This document shows, one piece after another, positions 8,615 to 18,148 of a stretch of 64,000 bases of DNA (position 1 is the first letter of the stretch; the number at the start of each line of letters is the position of its first letter). The stretch covers positions 62,001 to 126,000 of the forward strand of contig NZ_JAKILB010000012.1 in assembly GCF_023283895.1 (NCBI RefSeq), in the 5' to 3' direction. The notes below the pieces were generated by a model, which saw only the letters and a program-made list of their open reading frames with translations, did no database searches and was not told the origin of the DNA. A program made the position numbers and the translations under genes. The stretch is from Shewanella pneumatophori (lineage in GTDB: Bacteria > Pseudomonadota > Gammaproteobacteria > Enterobacterales > Shewanellaceae).

Positions 8615-9502
8615 ATGAGGTTAGTTAGATTTTCTATAATGTTAATGCTGCTATCAGGATGTAGCTTTCAAGCCGAGCGTCCTGCACCTGTAGAGTCATT
8701 AAATGGACCATCAACACCTTCAATTAGCAAAGGTTCGATTACTGGCACTAAATATGTAGTTCGAAAAGGTGACACCTTGTATTCGATTGCTTGGGGAGCA
8801 AATAAAGATTTTGCCGACCTAGCTAAGAGTAATAGCCTACCAACCCCTTATACCATCTACCCTGGACAGGTATTGAGTCTTAACTCTAAAAAAACTGTTA
8901 CAAATAGCAAACCTGTTAAAAAAGTGGCTACAGTAGCGTCGAAACCAAGCTCTAATTCAAGTAAAAGCACTACGAAACAGCAGGTTAACTCAACTGCATC
9001 AGTCGAAAGTAGCAAAAAAGATTGGTCAAAAAAACAACTTGATCCTAGTCAAAAGCCTGCGTATTCTGTAACAACCGGTCAACAAGATACTAACCGTGTT
9101 ATCCACAAGCCAGCCGAGCTTCCTGTGAAAGTAAGTAAATGGTTATGGCCTGTAAACGGAAAAGTGATTGGTACATTCTCAGCCAAAGAGCAGGGAAATA
9201 AAGGCATAAAGATCGCCGGCAATCGAGGTGATGCTATCAGGGCTGCAGCGAGTGGTAGAGTTGTTTACGCAGGTAGTGCACTTAGAGGCTATGGTAACTT
9301 AGTTATCATTAAACACAGTGATGATTATTTAAGTGCTTATGCACATGCCGATAAGATCTTAGTGAAAGAAAAGCAAGTTGTTAATGTTGGTCAAACAGTT
9401 GCGAAAATGGGTAGTACAGGAACTAACAAGGTGATGCTGCATTTTGAAATTAGGTATCACGGTAAGTCAGTAAACCCACTTAAATTTTTGCCTAAAAAAT
9501 AG
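8615..9502 (+). CDS. nlpD: Lipoprotein NlpD, amidase activator (LysM + degenerate M23)
   Basis: NlpD is an outer-membrane lipoprotein that activates the septal amidase AmiC. The 295-residue protein starts with a signal peptide and lipobox LLSGC (Cys16). A LysM peptidoglycan-binding domain covers residues about 48-90 (YVVRKGDTLYSIAWG). A Ser/Lys/Thr-rich linker follows, then an M23/LytM domain at about 180-293. That domain keeps LHFEIRY but has NKVM where active enzymes carry the first catalytic His region, so it should be a non-enzymatic activator like E. coli NlpD. In E. coli the main rpoS promoter lies inside nlpD; I did not identify the equivalent here. Confidence 0.93.
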   Translation: MRLVRFSIMLMLLSGCSFQAERPAPVESLNGPSTPSISKGSITGTKYVVRKGDTLYSIAWGANKDFADLAKSNSLPTPYTIYPGQVLSLNSKKTVTNSKPVKKVATVASKPSSNSSKSTTKQQVNSTASVESSKKDWSKKQLDPSQKPAYSVTTGQQDTNRVIHKPAELPVKVSKWLWPVNGKVIGTFSAKEQGNKGIKIAGNRGDAIRAAASGRVVYAGSALRGYGNLVIIKHSDDYLSAYAHADKILVKEKQVVNVGQTVAKMGSTGTNKVMLHFEIRYHGKSVNPLKFLPKK

Positions 9503-9512
9503 TTTTTAGGCC

Positions 9513-9524
9513 GCCAAATTTGGC
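9513..9524. repeat. 12-bp perfect palindrome between nlpD and rpoS
   Basis: GCCAAATTTGGC lies in the 75-bp spacer, about 50 bp upstream of the rpoS ribosome site. It could be a protein site or a weak mRNA hairpin. No function is assigned. Confidence 0.4.
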
Positions 9525-9577
9525 AAATCGGAGGATAGTGAAGTGCAGTAATTAAATGAAAATTCGGGAGAGATATT

Positions 9578-10537
9578 ATGGGCAGACCTACAAATGCTGC
9601 TGTAGCAGAGCAAGCAAAAAATAACTCGTTTAACGAGCCGACTAATAACCAAAACGTTAAAGAAGCTGAATTAGAGCAACAAGTCCAAGATGACTTGCAG
9701 AAGAACCTCGATGCCACTCAGCTATATCTTGGTGAAATTGGCTTTTCCCCACTCCTCAGTGCTGAGGAAGAAGTGTATTTTTCACGTAAATCCCTAAAGG
9801 GCTGTGAAAAGTCACGTAACCGCATGATTGAAAGCAATCTAAGACTCGTTGTCAAAATTGCACGTCGATATAATAATCGTGGCTTAGCGCTACTTGATCT
9901 TATCGAGGAAGGTAATTTAGGCCTAATCCGAGCTGTTGAAAAGTTTGATCCTGAAAGAGGCTTTCGATTTTCTACCTACGCTACTTGGTGGATTAGACAG
10001 ACAATCGAACGCGCAATCATGAATCAAACACGTACTATTCGTTTACCTATCCATGTGGTTAAAGAGCTTAACGTCTATTTGCGCACCGCAAGAGAGTTGG
10101 CACATAAGTTAGATCATGAGCCAACAGCGGAAGAAATTGCAGATCAATTAGATTTACCAAGCGCTGATGTTAGCCGTATGCTTAAACTTAATGAAAGAAT
10201 TACCTCTGTTGATACTCCGCTTGGTGGCGAAAGTGACAAGGCACTACTAGATGTGCTGGCAGATGATGACAATGTTGGTCCTGACTATAAAGTACAAGAC
10301 GAAGATATGTCTAAGTCAGTGGTAAAATGGCTCGATGAACTCAATACCAAGCAACGTGAAGTGTTAGCGCGCCGATTTGGTTTGCTAGGTTATGAGCCGT
10401 CAACACTAGAAAATGTCGGTAAAGAGATTGGTTTAACACGTGAGCGTGTTCGTCAAATTCAAGTTGAGGCATTGAAACGTCTTAAAGACCTGCTAGGCGC
10501 TCAAGGGCTGTCAGTAGAGGCTATTTTCAAAGCCTAA
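9578..10537 (+). CDS. rpoS: RNA polymerase sigma factor RpoS
   Basis: RpoS directs RNA polymerase to stationary-phase and stress genes. It has 319 residues (E. coli 330). Region 1.2 begins around DATQLYLGEIGFSPLL; region 2 includes NLRLVVKIARRYNNRGLALLDLIEEGN and the -10 recognising FSTYATWWIRQTIERAI; region 4 has the helix-turn-helix NVGKEIGLTRERVRQIQVEAL. A GGGAG ribosome site precedes the ATG. It is last of the surE-pcm-nlpD-rpoS group and ends at a shared terminator facing mutS. Post-transcriptional control is known for the family but cannot be judged here. Confidence 0.97.
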   Translation: MGRPTNAAVAEQAKNNSFNEPTNNQNVKEAELEQQVQDDLQKNLDATQLYLGEIGFSPLLSAEEEVYFSRKSLKGCEKSRNRMIESNLRLVVKIARRYNNRGLALLDLIEEGNLGLIRAVEKFDPERGFRFSTYATWWIRQTIERAIMNQTRTIRLPIHVVKELNVYLRTARELAHKLDHEPTAEEIADQLDLPSADVSRMLKLNERITSVDTPLGGESDKALLDVLADDDNVGPDYKVQDEDMSKSVVKWLDELNTKQREVLARRFGLLGYEPSTLENVGKEIGLTRERVRQIQVEALKRLKDLLGAQGLSVEAIFKA

Positions 10538-10579
10538 CTTTTAGTAAAGATATCTTAAAAGTTACAGAGTGAATAAAAG

Positions 10580-10609
10580 AAAAGCGCAGTTGATTTCAAC
10601 TGCGCTTTT
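10580..10609. terminator. Bidirectional terminator between rpoS and mutS
   Basis: A 14-bp perfect inverted repeat (arms 10580-10593 and 10596-10609) is flanked by A and T runs, so it can end both the rpoS (+) and mutS (-) transcripts. Confidence 0.88.
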
Positions 10610-10647
10610 TAGTGTTTGCTGCATACTTACTGGTATTAGCTAATCGC

Positions 10648-13227
10648 TTATAGCGCTAACTTCTTCAGGTTATATAAGTAATCCAGTGCTTGCTTTGGGG
10701 TTAATTCATCTGGATTGAGCTTACTTAATGCTTCTAACGCCGGCGATGGAGCTGGCGTTGCAAAACTCATTGCTTGCTGTTGCGGCGCTTTATCAGCTGA
10801 TTGCTCGGAGTTATGCTCGCGACTTTCTAGCTGTTGAAGCTTATGCTTGGCGGCACTAATTACACAGTTAGGTACGCCAGCAAGTGCAGCAACCTGTAGA
10901 CCGTAACTTCTGCTGGCAGCGCCTTCTTGTACTGCATGCATGAACACAATGCTGTCACCATGTTCGACTGCGTCTAAATGCACATTTTCTACATTCGACA
11001 ACAGTTCTGGCAGTTGAGTTAGCTCAAAGTAGTGCGTGGCAAATAGGGTCATCGCTTGAAGATGTTTGGCTAAATACTCTGCAGCAGACCAAGCAAGAGA
11101 AAGGCCGTCATAAGTAGATGTGCCGCGGCCAATCTCATCCATCAATACTAGGCTGTTAGGCGTTGCGTTATGTAAGATATTCGCCGTTTCAGTCATTTCT
11201 ACCATGAAGGTAGAGCGACCAGATGCTAAGTCATCTGATGCGCCGATACGGGTAAACACTCTATCAACTGGGCCAATCACAGCGTGCTCTGCAGGGACAT
11301 AACAACCAATATGCGCCATTAATGTAATAAGGGCTACTTGGCGCATGTAGGTTGATTTACCCCCCATGTTAGGGCCTGTCACCACTAACATTTTTCGCTG
11401 ATTGTTGAGGGTTACTGGGTTAGCAATAAACGGGCTTTGGCTAACTTGTTCTACAACTGGGTGACGACCCGCTTCAATCTGGATCCCTGGTGTTAGTGAT
11501 AATTCTGGGCAGTGGTAGTTTAAGCTTTCAGCGCGCTCAGCAAAGTTACAAAGCACATCAAGTTCTGCAGCTGCTTTAGCGAAATCTTGTAGTTCATGCA
11601 GTTTCGGTAAGATTAAGTCAAATAGCTGTTCCCACAATTGTTTTTCAAGAGCGAGGGCTTTACCTTGGCTAGAAAGTACTTTTTCTTCATGCTCTTTTAG
11701 CTCTGGGATGATGTAACGTTCAGTATTTTTTAGTGTTTGTCTGCGCTGGTAGCTTAAGGGCACGAGATCAGATTCACGGCGGCTAACTTCAATATAGTAG
11801 CCATGTACTCGGTTGTAGCCAACTTTAAGGGTTGAGATCCCTGTTTGATCTTTCTCGCGGGCTTCAAGCTCATGTAGGTAATCAGTAGCGCCTTCACTTA
11901 ATCTGCGCCATTCGTCTAACTCTGCATTATATCCTTCTTGAATAACGCCGCCGTCGCGAATAAGCATAGGCGGGTTATCAACAACTGCACGCGTTAATAG
12001 TTCAAGCTCTTCAGGAAACTCACCAATCACCTGTGATAAATATTTAAGGTGTTCTGCATTTGCTTGGCTGAGTGTTTGCTGTAATTGAGGAAGTAACGCT
12101 AAAGCTTGACGTAAACGAGCAAAGTCGCGTGGACGAGCATTACGCAGTGCGATACGTGCAGTAATACGTTCAATATCACCTAGTGCTTTTAGATCGTCTG
12201 ATAATGTTTCAAAATCGCCAGAGTCTAACAGTTCGGCAATCGATGCTTGTCGCGCTCTAATAATGTCATGTTCGCGCAGCGGCTGATGTAACCAGCGCTG
12301 TAGCATACGACTTCCCATTGGCGTCACTGTATTATCAAGCACAGATGCCAAAGTGTTTTCGCGGCCACCTTGCAAGTTTACTGTCAGTTCAAGATTGCGG
12401 CGGGTGGCGGCATCTAACACGATACTATCGGACTGATTAAAGCGCACAATCGAGTTGATATGCGGCAACGCTGTGCGTTGAGTATCTTTTACATACTGCA
12501 TTAAACAGCCTGCGGCTTGTAGTGACAGTCTGGCATCTTCGATACCAAAGCCCTTTAAGTCTTTAGTGCCAAATTGATTGAGTAGTAAGCGATGGCAAGT
12601 ATCGTAGTCAAATTCCCATTCAGGACGACGGCGTGTACCGTTCATTCCTGCAATCAGGCTCATTTGCGAAAAATCTTCACTGTAAAGCAGTTCAGCAGGG
12701 TTAGTGCGCTGTAATTCAGCTTCTAATGCTTCTGTATTGGCAAGCTCGGTGATCACGAATCGGCCTGATGCAACATCTAGTGTGGCGTAACCATAGCCAG
12801 TTTTGCCTTGATAAAGTGCTGCAAGTAGATTGTCTTGGCGCTCTTGCAACAGGGCTTCATCGGTTAGTGTTCCCGGAGTCACAATACGCACAACTTTGCG
12901 CTCAACAGGGCCTTTTGATGTAGCAGGATCACCCACTTGTTCACAGATAGCGACAGATACTCGCAATTGCACTAGTTTAGCTAAGTAACCCTCAACTGCA
13001 TGGTAAGGCAAGCCGGCCATTGGAATTGGGTCGCCACCACTTTTGCCCCGCGCAGTTAATGAGATCCCAAGTAGCTCAGAAGCGCGTTTAGCATCTTCAT
13101 AGAAGAGTTCATAGAAATCGCCCATACGATAAAAGAGCAACATGTCAGGATGCTGAGCTTTTAGGGTGAGATACTGACGCATCATTGGGGTGTGTTTTTC
13201 TAAGCCTTGCGGATCAATAGCAGTCAT
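10648..13227 (-). CDS. mutS: DNA mismatch repair protein MutS
   Basis: MutS recognises mismatches and starts methyl-directed repair with MutL. From the ATG at 13227 the protein has 859 residues (E. coli 853) and begins MTAIDPQGLEKHTPMMRQY; the frame is open 28 residues further but that extension is not family-like. The mismatch-contacting F-x-E is in MGDFYELFYED. The ATPase has Walker A GPNMGGKSTYMRQ, the DEIGRGTSTYDG Walker B block and FATHYFELT. It is convergent with rpoS and divergent from recA, a position near rpoS that is common in this class. Confidence 0.96.
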   Translation of the reverse strand: MTAIDPQGLEKHTPMMRQYLTLKAQHPDMLLFYRMGDFYELFYEDAKRASELLGISLTARGKSGGDPIPMAGLPYHAVEGYLAKLVQLRVSVAICEQVGDPATSKGPVERKVVRIVTPGTLTDEALLQERQDNLLAALYQGKTGYGYATLDVASGRFVITELANTEALEAELQRTNPAELLYSEDFSQMSLIAGMNGTRRRPEWEFDYDTCHRLLLNQFGTKDLKGFGIEDARLSLQAAGCLMQYVKDTQRTALPHINSIVRFNQSDSIVLDAATRRNLELTVNLQGGRENTLASVLDNTVTPMGSRMLQRWLHQPLREHDIIRARQASIAELLDSGDFETLSDDLKALGDIERITARIALRNARPRDFARLRQALALLPQLQQTLSQANAEHLKYLSQVIGEFPEELELLTRAVVDNPPMLIRDGGVIQEGYNAELDEWRRLSEGATDYLHELEAREKDQTGISTLKVGYNRVHGYYIEVSRRESDLVPLSYQRRQTLKNTERYIIPELKEHEEKVLSSQGKALALEKQLWEQLFDLILPKLHELQDFAKAAAELDVLCNFAERAESLNYHCPELSLTPGIQIEAGRHPVVEQVSQSPFIANPVTLNNQRKMLVVTGPNMGGKSTYMRQVALITLMAHIGCYVPAEHAVIGPVDRVFTRIGASDDLASGRSTFMVEMTETANILHNATPNSLVLMDEIGRGTSTYDGLSLAWSAAEYLAKHLQAMTLFATHYFELTQLPELLSNVENVHLDAVEHGDSIVFMHAVQEGAASRSYGLQVAALAGVPNCVISAAKHKLQQLESREHNSEQSADKAPQQQAMSFATPAPSPALEALSKLNPDELTPKQALDYLYNLKKLAL

Positions 13228-13547
13228 CGATTTGTTTTGCCTGTCATTTACTGCGGCGTCTAGTAGCGCCTTAAACAATATTGGCGCTAATCTTACCAAT
13301 ATTTTGGCCATTTTAGGCGTAATTCTTACAGTGTTTACTGAATAAATTACTGGTTAAAATTATAATGTCAGCTTAAGTGTTTGATTTTAAGTGTTTTGTA
13401 AAATATTTTTACACAGCACTTGATACTGTATGATTGTACAGTATACTAGTTTCATATTGAGGCTCTAGCCAAGGCTAATTGAGTCATCACCTAAATGATA
13501 ATTCAGTGCCAATCATACGTAGCACTGCGGTCCAGAGGATATCCGGA
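13228..13547. other. mutS-recA divergent intergenic region
   Basis: About 320 bp separate the divergent mutS and recA starts. It holds the SOS-type recA promoter at 13420-13447. The mutS-proximal part is AT-rich and no clear mutS promoter was identified. I see no cinA-like gene, which sits near recA in some relatives. Confidence 0.6.
13420..13447 (+). promoter_or_regulatory. recA promoter with LexA (SOS) box
   Basis: A -35 TTGATA (13420-13425) and -10 TATACT (13442-13447) are 16 bp apart. Between and overlapping them is a near-consensus LexA operator, TACTGT-N8-ACAGTA (13424-13443). The layout matches the E. coli recA promoter in elements and spacing, so LexA repression and SOS induction are expected. 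Confidence 0.93.
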
Positions 13548-14615
13548 ATGAAGACAGATCCAAATAAAGAGAAAGCACTGAACGCTGTTTTAGGTCAGAT
13601 TGAGAAGCAGTTTGGTAAAGGCTCAATCATGAAGTTAGGCGAAGACCGTTCAATGGACGTAGAAACAATTTCTACCGGCTCACTTGCTTTGGATGTTGCC
13701 TTAGGTGCTGGTGGTTTACCAATGGGTCGTATAGTTGAGATCTACGGGCCTGAATCTTCTGGTAAAACGACACTAACATTAGAAGTGATTGCTGCAGCGC
13801 AAAAGCAAGGTAAAACTTGTGCTTTTATTGACGCTGAGCACGCACTTGATCCTATCTACGCTAAAAAGTTAGGCGTTGATATCGACAATCTACTTTGTTC
13901 ACAGCCAGACACTGGTGAGCAAGCGCTTGAGATCTGTGATGCACTAACTCGCAGTGGCGCGGTTGACGTAATCATTGTCGACTCAGTAGCGGCGTTAACG
14001 CCTAAAGCTGAAATCGAAGGCGAAATTGGTGACTCTCACATGGGCTTAGCCGCTCGTATGATGAGCCAAGCAATGCGTAAGCTTGCAGGTAACCTTAAGC
14101 AATCAAATACATTGCTTATCTTCATTAACCAAATCCGTATGAAGATTGGTGTAATGTTTGGTAACCCTGAAACGACTACTGGTGGTAACGCACTTAAGTT
14201 CTACGCTTCAGTTCGTCTAGATATCCGCCGTACAGGTGCGATTAAAGATAGAGAAGAAGTGATTGGTAACGAAACTCGCGTTAAAGTCGTTAAAAACAAA
14301 ATTGCGGCGCCATTTAAACAAGCTGAATTCCAAATCCTTTACGGTCAAGGGATTAACAGTACTGGTGAATTAGTTGACCTAGGTGTATTGCACAAGCTGA
14401 TTGAAAAGTCAGGTGCTTGGTACAGCTACAAAGGTGACAAGATTGGTCAAGGCCGTGCTAACGCAGGTAAGTACCTAATCGAGAACCCAGCAATTTCTGA
14501 TGAAATTGAAACAACCTTACGCGCTATGCTTTTAGGTAATGGCGAGAAAGTAGCTGCAGACTCAGCTGATACAGCTGGTGATAACATTGACCTAGAAACT
14601 GGTGAAGTATTCTAA
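13548..14615 (+). CDS. recA: Recombinase RecA
   Basis: RecA forms filaments on single-stranded DNA, drives homologous strand exchange and triggers LexA self-cleavage. From ATG 13548 it has 355 residues (E. coli 353); GAGG lies 9 bases upstream. Walker A GPESSGKTT starts at residue 67, Walker B is VDVIIVDSVAALTPK, and the DNA-binding loop region includes MGLAARMMSQAMRKL and the FINQIRMKIGVMFGNPETTTGG block. The C terminus is acidic. A longer in-frame start at 13479 would lie close to the promoter and is unlikely. recX does not follow. Confidence 0.98.
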   Translation: MKTDPNKEKALNAVLGQIEKQFGKGSIMKLGEDRSMDVETISTGSLALDVALGAGGLPMGRIVEIYGPESSGKTTLTLEVIAAAQKQGKTCAFIDAEHALDPIYAKKLGVDIDNLLCSQPDTGEQALEICDALTRSGAVDVIIVDSVAALTPKAEIEGEIGDSHMGLAARMMSQAMRKLAGNLKQSNTLLIFINQIRMKIGVMFGNPETTTGGNALKFYASVRLDIRRTGAIKDREEVIGNETRVKVVKNKIAAPFKQAEFQILYGQGINSTGELVDLGVLHKLIEKSGAWYSYKGDKIGQGRANAGKYLIENPAISDEIETTLRAMLLGNGEKVAADSADTAGDNIDLETGEVF

Positions 14616-14998
14616 GTAGAAGCTAAGTCAAAGCAACACTGACTTGAGTTAAATAAATCGCGATGCGCCTTGGTGCTTCGCGATTTTTTGTTTTCAGCTA
14701 TAACCATTAGTTAGAGTCCTAAAATACCCGCTTTAAACATTGTATGGTTTACTGCCAACTTTGATACTGAAAGACCATCAATTCAGCTTCAATACAAGTT
14801 ACATTCATCTTCAATCAACCTAACTCGCATCGAATCGCTACAAATATTGCTTTAGCCATAGTTTAATTTCCTTTTAGACACACAGTTTTGTATCAACAGG
14901 GCTGGTTGTTAGACATGACTCTGCTTATAATGCTATCCATAAAAATTTAACAGTTAGCCCTTTAGGCTTATTTGCACAACCTAATTCAGGACGGTTTC
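14616..14998. other. recA-alaS intergenic region, no recX
   Basis: The 383-bp gap has the recA terminator (14656-14689), then about 310 bp with no credible gene. A perfect TATAAT at 14926-14931 with a poor -35 (TGGTTG, 14903-14908) could be the alaS promoter. I see no recX coding frame or obvious remnant in either strand. Confidence 0.6.
14656..14689 (+). terminator. Rho-independent terminator after recA
   Basis: An outer 8-bp stem AATCGCGA / TCGCGATT (14656-14663 and 14678-14685) is followed by a T run. Confidence 0.8.
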
Positions 14999-17626
14999 AT
15001 GTATCAAACCACTGCAGCACTGCGAAGTGCTTTTTTGGAATATTTCCGCACTAATGGTCACCAGGTCGTAGATAGTAGCTCTCTCGTTCCAGCGAACGAT
15101 CCAACCCTACTATTTACTAATGCGGGTATGAACCAGTTTAAAGACGTTTTTTTGGGTGCCGATAAGCGTAGCTACTCACGTGCGACTTCTTCACAGCGCT
15201 GTGTACGTGCTGGTGGTAAACATAACGATTTAGATAACGTTGGTTACACTGCTCGTCACCATACATTCTTTGAAATGTTAGGTAACTTCAGCTTTGGTGA
15301 TTACTTTAAAGAAGATGCGATTAAATTTGCATGGACCTTCTTAACTGAAGAGTTAAAGCTTCCAACCGAGCGTCTATGTGTCACCATCTATGAAACTGAT
15401 GATGAAGCATTTGAAATTTGGAATAAGAAAATCGGCGTAGCTGCTGAAAATATTATCCGTATTGGCGACAACAAAGGCGCCGCTTACGCATCTGATAACT
15501 TCTGGCAGATGGGTGACACTGGTCCATGTGGTCCATGTTCTGAAATTTTCTATGATCACGGCGATCATATCTGGGGTGGCCGTCCAGGTACTCCTGAAGA
15601 AGATGGCGACCGTTTCATCGAAATCTGGAACATCGTATTTATGCAGTATAACCGTCAAGCTGACGGTGAAATGAAGCCACTGCCTAAGCCATCAGTTGAT
15701 ACAGGTATGGGTATTGAGCGTATCGCTGCTATTATGCAAGGCGTACACTCAAACTATGAAATTGATATTTTCCAAGCATTGATCAAGAAAGCAGCGGCTA
15801 TTCTTGGTGTAACAGATCTTGAGAACAAATCATTACGCGTTATTGCTGACCATATTCGTTCATGTGCATTCTTAATTGCTGATGGCGTTATGCCGTCAAA
15901 TGAAGGCCGTGGTTATGTTCTTCGTCGTATTATCCGTCGTGCAGTGCGTCATGGTAACAAGTTAGGCGCAACTGAAAGCTTCTTCTACAAGTTAGTACCA
16001 ACACTAATTGAAGTGATGGGCGCTGATGCGGCAAAAGGTCTGCAAGAAACACAAGCGATTGTTGAGAAGTCACTAAAAGCGGAAGAAGAGCAATTTGCTC
16101 GTACACTTGAACGTGGTCTAGGTATTTTAGATGCAGCCCTTAACGAGCTAACAACGAATGTGTTAGATGGCGAAACTGCATTTAAGCTTTATGATACATA
16201 TGGTTTCCCTGTAGATTTAACTGCTGACGTATGTCGTGAACGCGAAATCACTGTTGATGAAGCTGGTTTTGAAGCGGCAATGGCTGAGCAGCGCAGTCGT
16301 GCTCAAGCAGCTGGTCAGTTTGATACTGATTACAACGAAGGTTTAAAGATTGAAGAGCAAAGCTGCTTCACTGGTTACACTGAGCTAAATAATCAAGCCA
16401 CTGTAACAGCAATCTTTAAGGCCGGAGAATCCGTTGAATCTACTGTTGCTGGCGATGATGTTGTTATCGTATTAGATAACACACCATTTTATGGCGAGTC
16501 AGGTGGTCAGTGCGGTGATAAAGGCGTATTGATAACTGATGGCGTAGAGTTCACTGTGACAGATACTCAAAAGTATGGTCAAGCAACGGGCCATATTGGC
16601 CGTGTAGCAACAGGTGAAATCAAAGTAGGCCAAGTTGTAGCTGCAAATGTTGATAAAAAGCTGCGTCATAGAACGGAGCTAAACCACTCTGTGACTCATC
16701 TTTTACATGCGGCATTACGTCAAGTATTAGGTACTCATGTTAGCCAGAAAGGCTCACTAGTTGATCCTGAACGTTTACGTTTTGACTTCTCACACTTTGA
16801 AGGCGTTAAAACGTCAGAGCTTAAAGAAGTTGAAGAGCTAGTAAATACGCAAATTCGTCGTAACCACGAATTAACTGCAGAAATTATGGATATCGAAACT
16901 GCCAAAGAAAAAGGTGCTATGGCACTGTTTGGTGAGAAATACGATGCTGAAGTACGTGTTGTCACAATGGGCGATTTCTCAATCGAGCTATGTGGTGGTA
17001 CTCACGTAGGCCGCACTGGTGATATCGGTTTATTCAAGATCACTTCAGAAGGCGGTATTGCTGCTGGTGTACGTCGTATTGAAGCTGTGACTGGTGCTGC
17101 AGCGATGGCTTATGTTGCTAAGCAACAAGCTGAGCTTGAAGAAGCCGCGGCATTATTGAAGGGCGATAGTGCTTCAGTTGTTGCTAAGCTAAAAGCACAA
17201 CTTGATAAAACTAAGCAGCTTGAAAAAGAGCTATCTCAGTTAAAAAATAAGTTAGCAGCGGCTACAAGTGCTGATCTTGCTGGTGAAGCGGTAGACGTTA
17301 ACGGCGCGAAAGTGCTTATTAAGAAGTTAGAAGGCGTTGATGCTGGTGCATTACGTGGTCTTCAAGATGAGCTAAAGCAAAAGCTACAATCAGGTATTGT
17401 GGTTTTAGCGATTGCTGGCGAAGAGAAAGTTAACCTAATTGTAGGTGTGACTAAAGATCTTACCGGTAAAGTTAAAGCTGGTGAGCTTGTAGCATCTATT
17501 GCACAACAAGTTGGTGGTAAAGGTGGCGGACGTCCTGATATGGCACAAGCTGGCGGTAGCCAACCAGAAAACCTTGATGCAGCACTAGAGCAAGTGCTTC
17601 CATGGATCACAGCTAAGCTAGTTTAA
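14999..17626 (+). CDS. alaS: Alanyl-tRNA synthetase
   Basis: AlaRS charges tRNA-Ala and edits mischarged Ser and Gly. From ATG 14999 it has 875 residues, the same as E. coli. The aminoacylation domain starts SAFLEYFRTNGHQVV with PTLLFTNAGMNQFKDVFLG and the GKHNDLDNVGYTARHHTFFEMLGNFSFGDYFK region. The editing domain has the zinc-binding HSVTHLLHAALR and the distal ELCGGTHVGRTGDIG. The C-Ala domain ends with the glycine-rich GGKGGGRPDMAQAGG. Order recA-alaS-csrA is typical of the class. Confidence 0.97.
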   Translation: MYQTTAALRSAFLEYFRTNGHQVVDSSSLVPANDPTLLFTNAGMNQFKDVFLGADKRSYSRATSSQRCVRAGGKHNDLDNVGYTARHHTFFEMLGNFSFGDYFKEDAIKFAWTFLTEELKLPTERLCVTIYETDDEAFEIWNKKIGVAAENIIRIGDNKGAAYASDNFWQMGDTGPCGPCSEIFYDHGDHIWGGRPGTPEEDGDRFIEIWNIVFMQYNRQADGEMKPLPKPSVDTGMGIERIAAIMQGVHSNYEIDIFQALIKKAAAILGVTDLENKSLRVIADHIRSCAFLIADGVMPSNEGRGYVLRRIIRRAVRHGNKLGATESFFYKLVPTLIEVMGADAAKGLQETQAIVEKSLKAEEEQFARTLERGLGILDAALNELTTNVLDGETAFKLYDTYGFPVDLTADVCREREITVDEAGFEAAMAEQRSRAQAAGQFDTDYNEGLKIEEQSCFTGYTELNNQATVTAIFKAGESVESTVAGDDVVIVLDNTPFYGESGGQCGDKGVLITDGVEFTVTDTQKYGQATGHIGRVATGEIKVGQVVAANVDKKLRHRTELNHSVTHLLHAALRQVLGTHVSQKGSLVDPERLRFDFSHFEGVKTSELKEVEELVNTQIRRNHELTAEIMDIETAKEKGAMALFGEKYDAEVRVVTMGDFSIELCGGTHVGRTGDIGLFKITSEGGIAAGVRRIEAVTGAAAMAYVAKQQAELEEAAALLKGDSASVVAKLKAQLDKTKQLEKELSQLKNKLAAATSADLAGEAVDVNGAKVLIKKLEGVDAGALRGLQDELKQKLQSGIVVLAIAGEEKVNLIVGVTKDLTGKVKAGELVASIAQQVGGKGGGRPDMAQAGGSQPENLDAALEQVLPWITAKLV

Positions 17627-18148
17627 TTTGAAGCTTGTTGAATGAGATAGTTAGATATAAAAGCGCCCTAATTGGGCGTTTTTTTATGGTTTAGTTTCAA
17701 GATAAATATAACTTACTTATATTGGCTATTTTGGCGGGTTTTATCCAAAGCATTGAGGGTTTATAACGTTAGTGAGGTAATTAGGTTACATAGGGGCTTA
17801 ACATTACTTTTATCTATATTTTTATCAGCAAATGCATTGGTGATTTTATCAGCTTAAATAGCGAGTTGTTTGTTTTAGGTTTGTAATATGTAAGCTTAAG
17901 TTTGGGGAAAGTATTAATTCATGCTAGTTTAATGTTAACGCTTGATAATGATGATATCGGGCAAAAGTTCTTCTTAAACTGGTTAAAAAGGTTTCAGCGC
18001 AGAAACTGTGATTTAATACTCGAAAAGGTGTAATTATTTGACGCTTTTCTAATAGAAAACTGTTAATTTGTACTAAGCTGACCTTATAATACAAATATAA
18101 CGGAATTGTGCCGTATAAAGCAGAATTAGGAACTAAAGGAGCAAAGTA
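17627..18148. other. alaS-csrA intergenic region
   Basis: The 522-bp AT-rich gap contains the alaS terminator and then no credible gene. An aspartokinase gene stands here in Vibrio and, as I recall, Shewanella genomes; none is visible. A perfect TATAAT at 18085-18090, about 60 bp before csrA, may be a -10 element but has no good -35 partner. Confidence 0.55.
17662..17685 (+). terminator. Rho-independent terminator after alaS
   Basis: A 7-bp stem AGCGCCC / GGGCGTT with a TAATT loop is followed by a T run. Confidence 0.8.

Noticed and set aside
14616..14998. A recX pseudogene in the recA-alaS gap
   Set aside because: No stretch of RecX-like sequence could be read in any frame by eye.
17672..17857. 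Short plus-strand frame after alaS (61 codons)
   Set aside because: It starts in the alaS terminator, lacks a ribosome site and looks like AT-rich chance coding.
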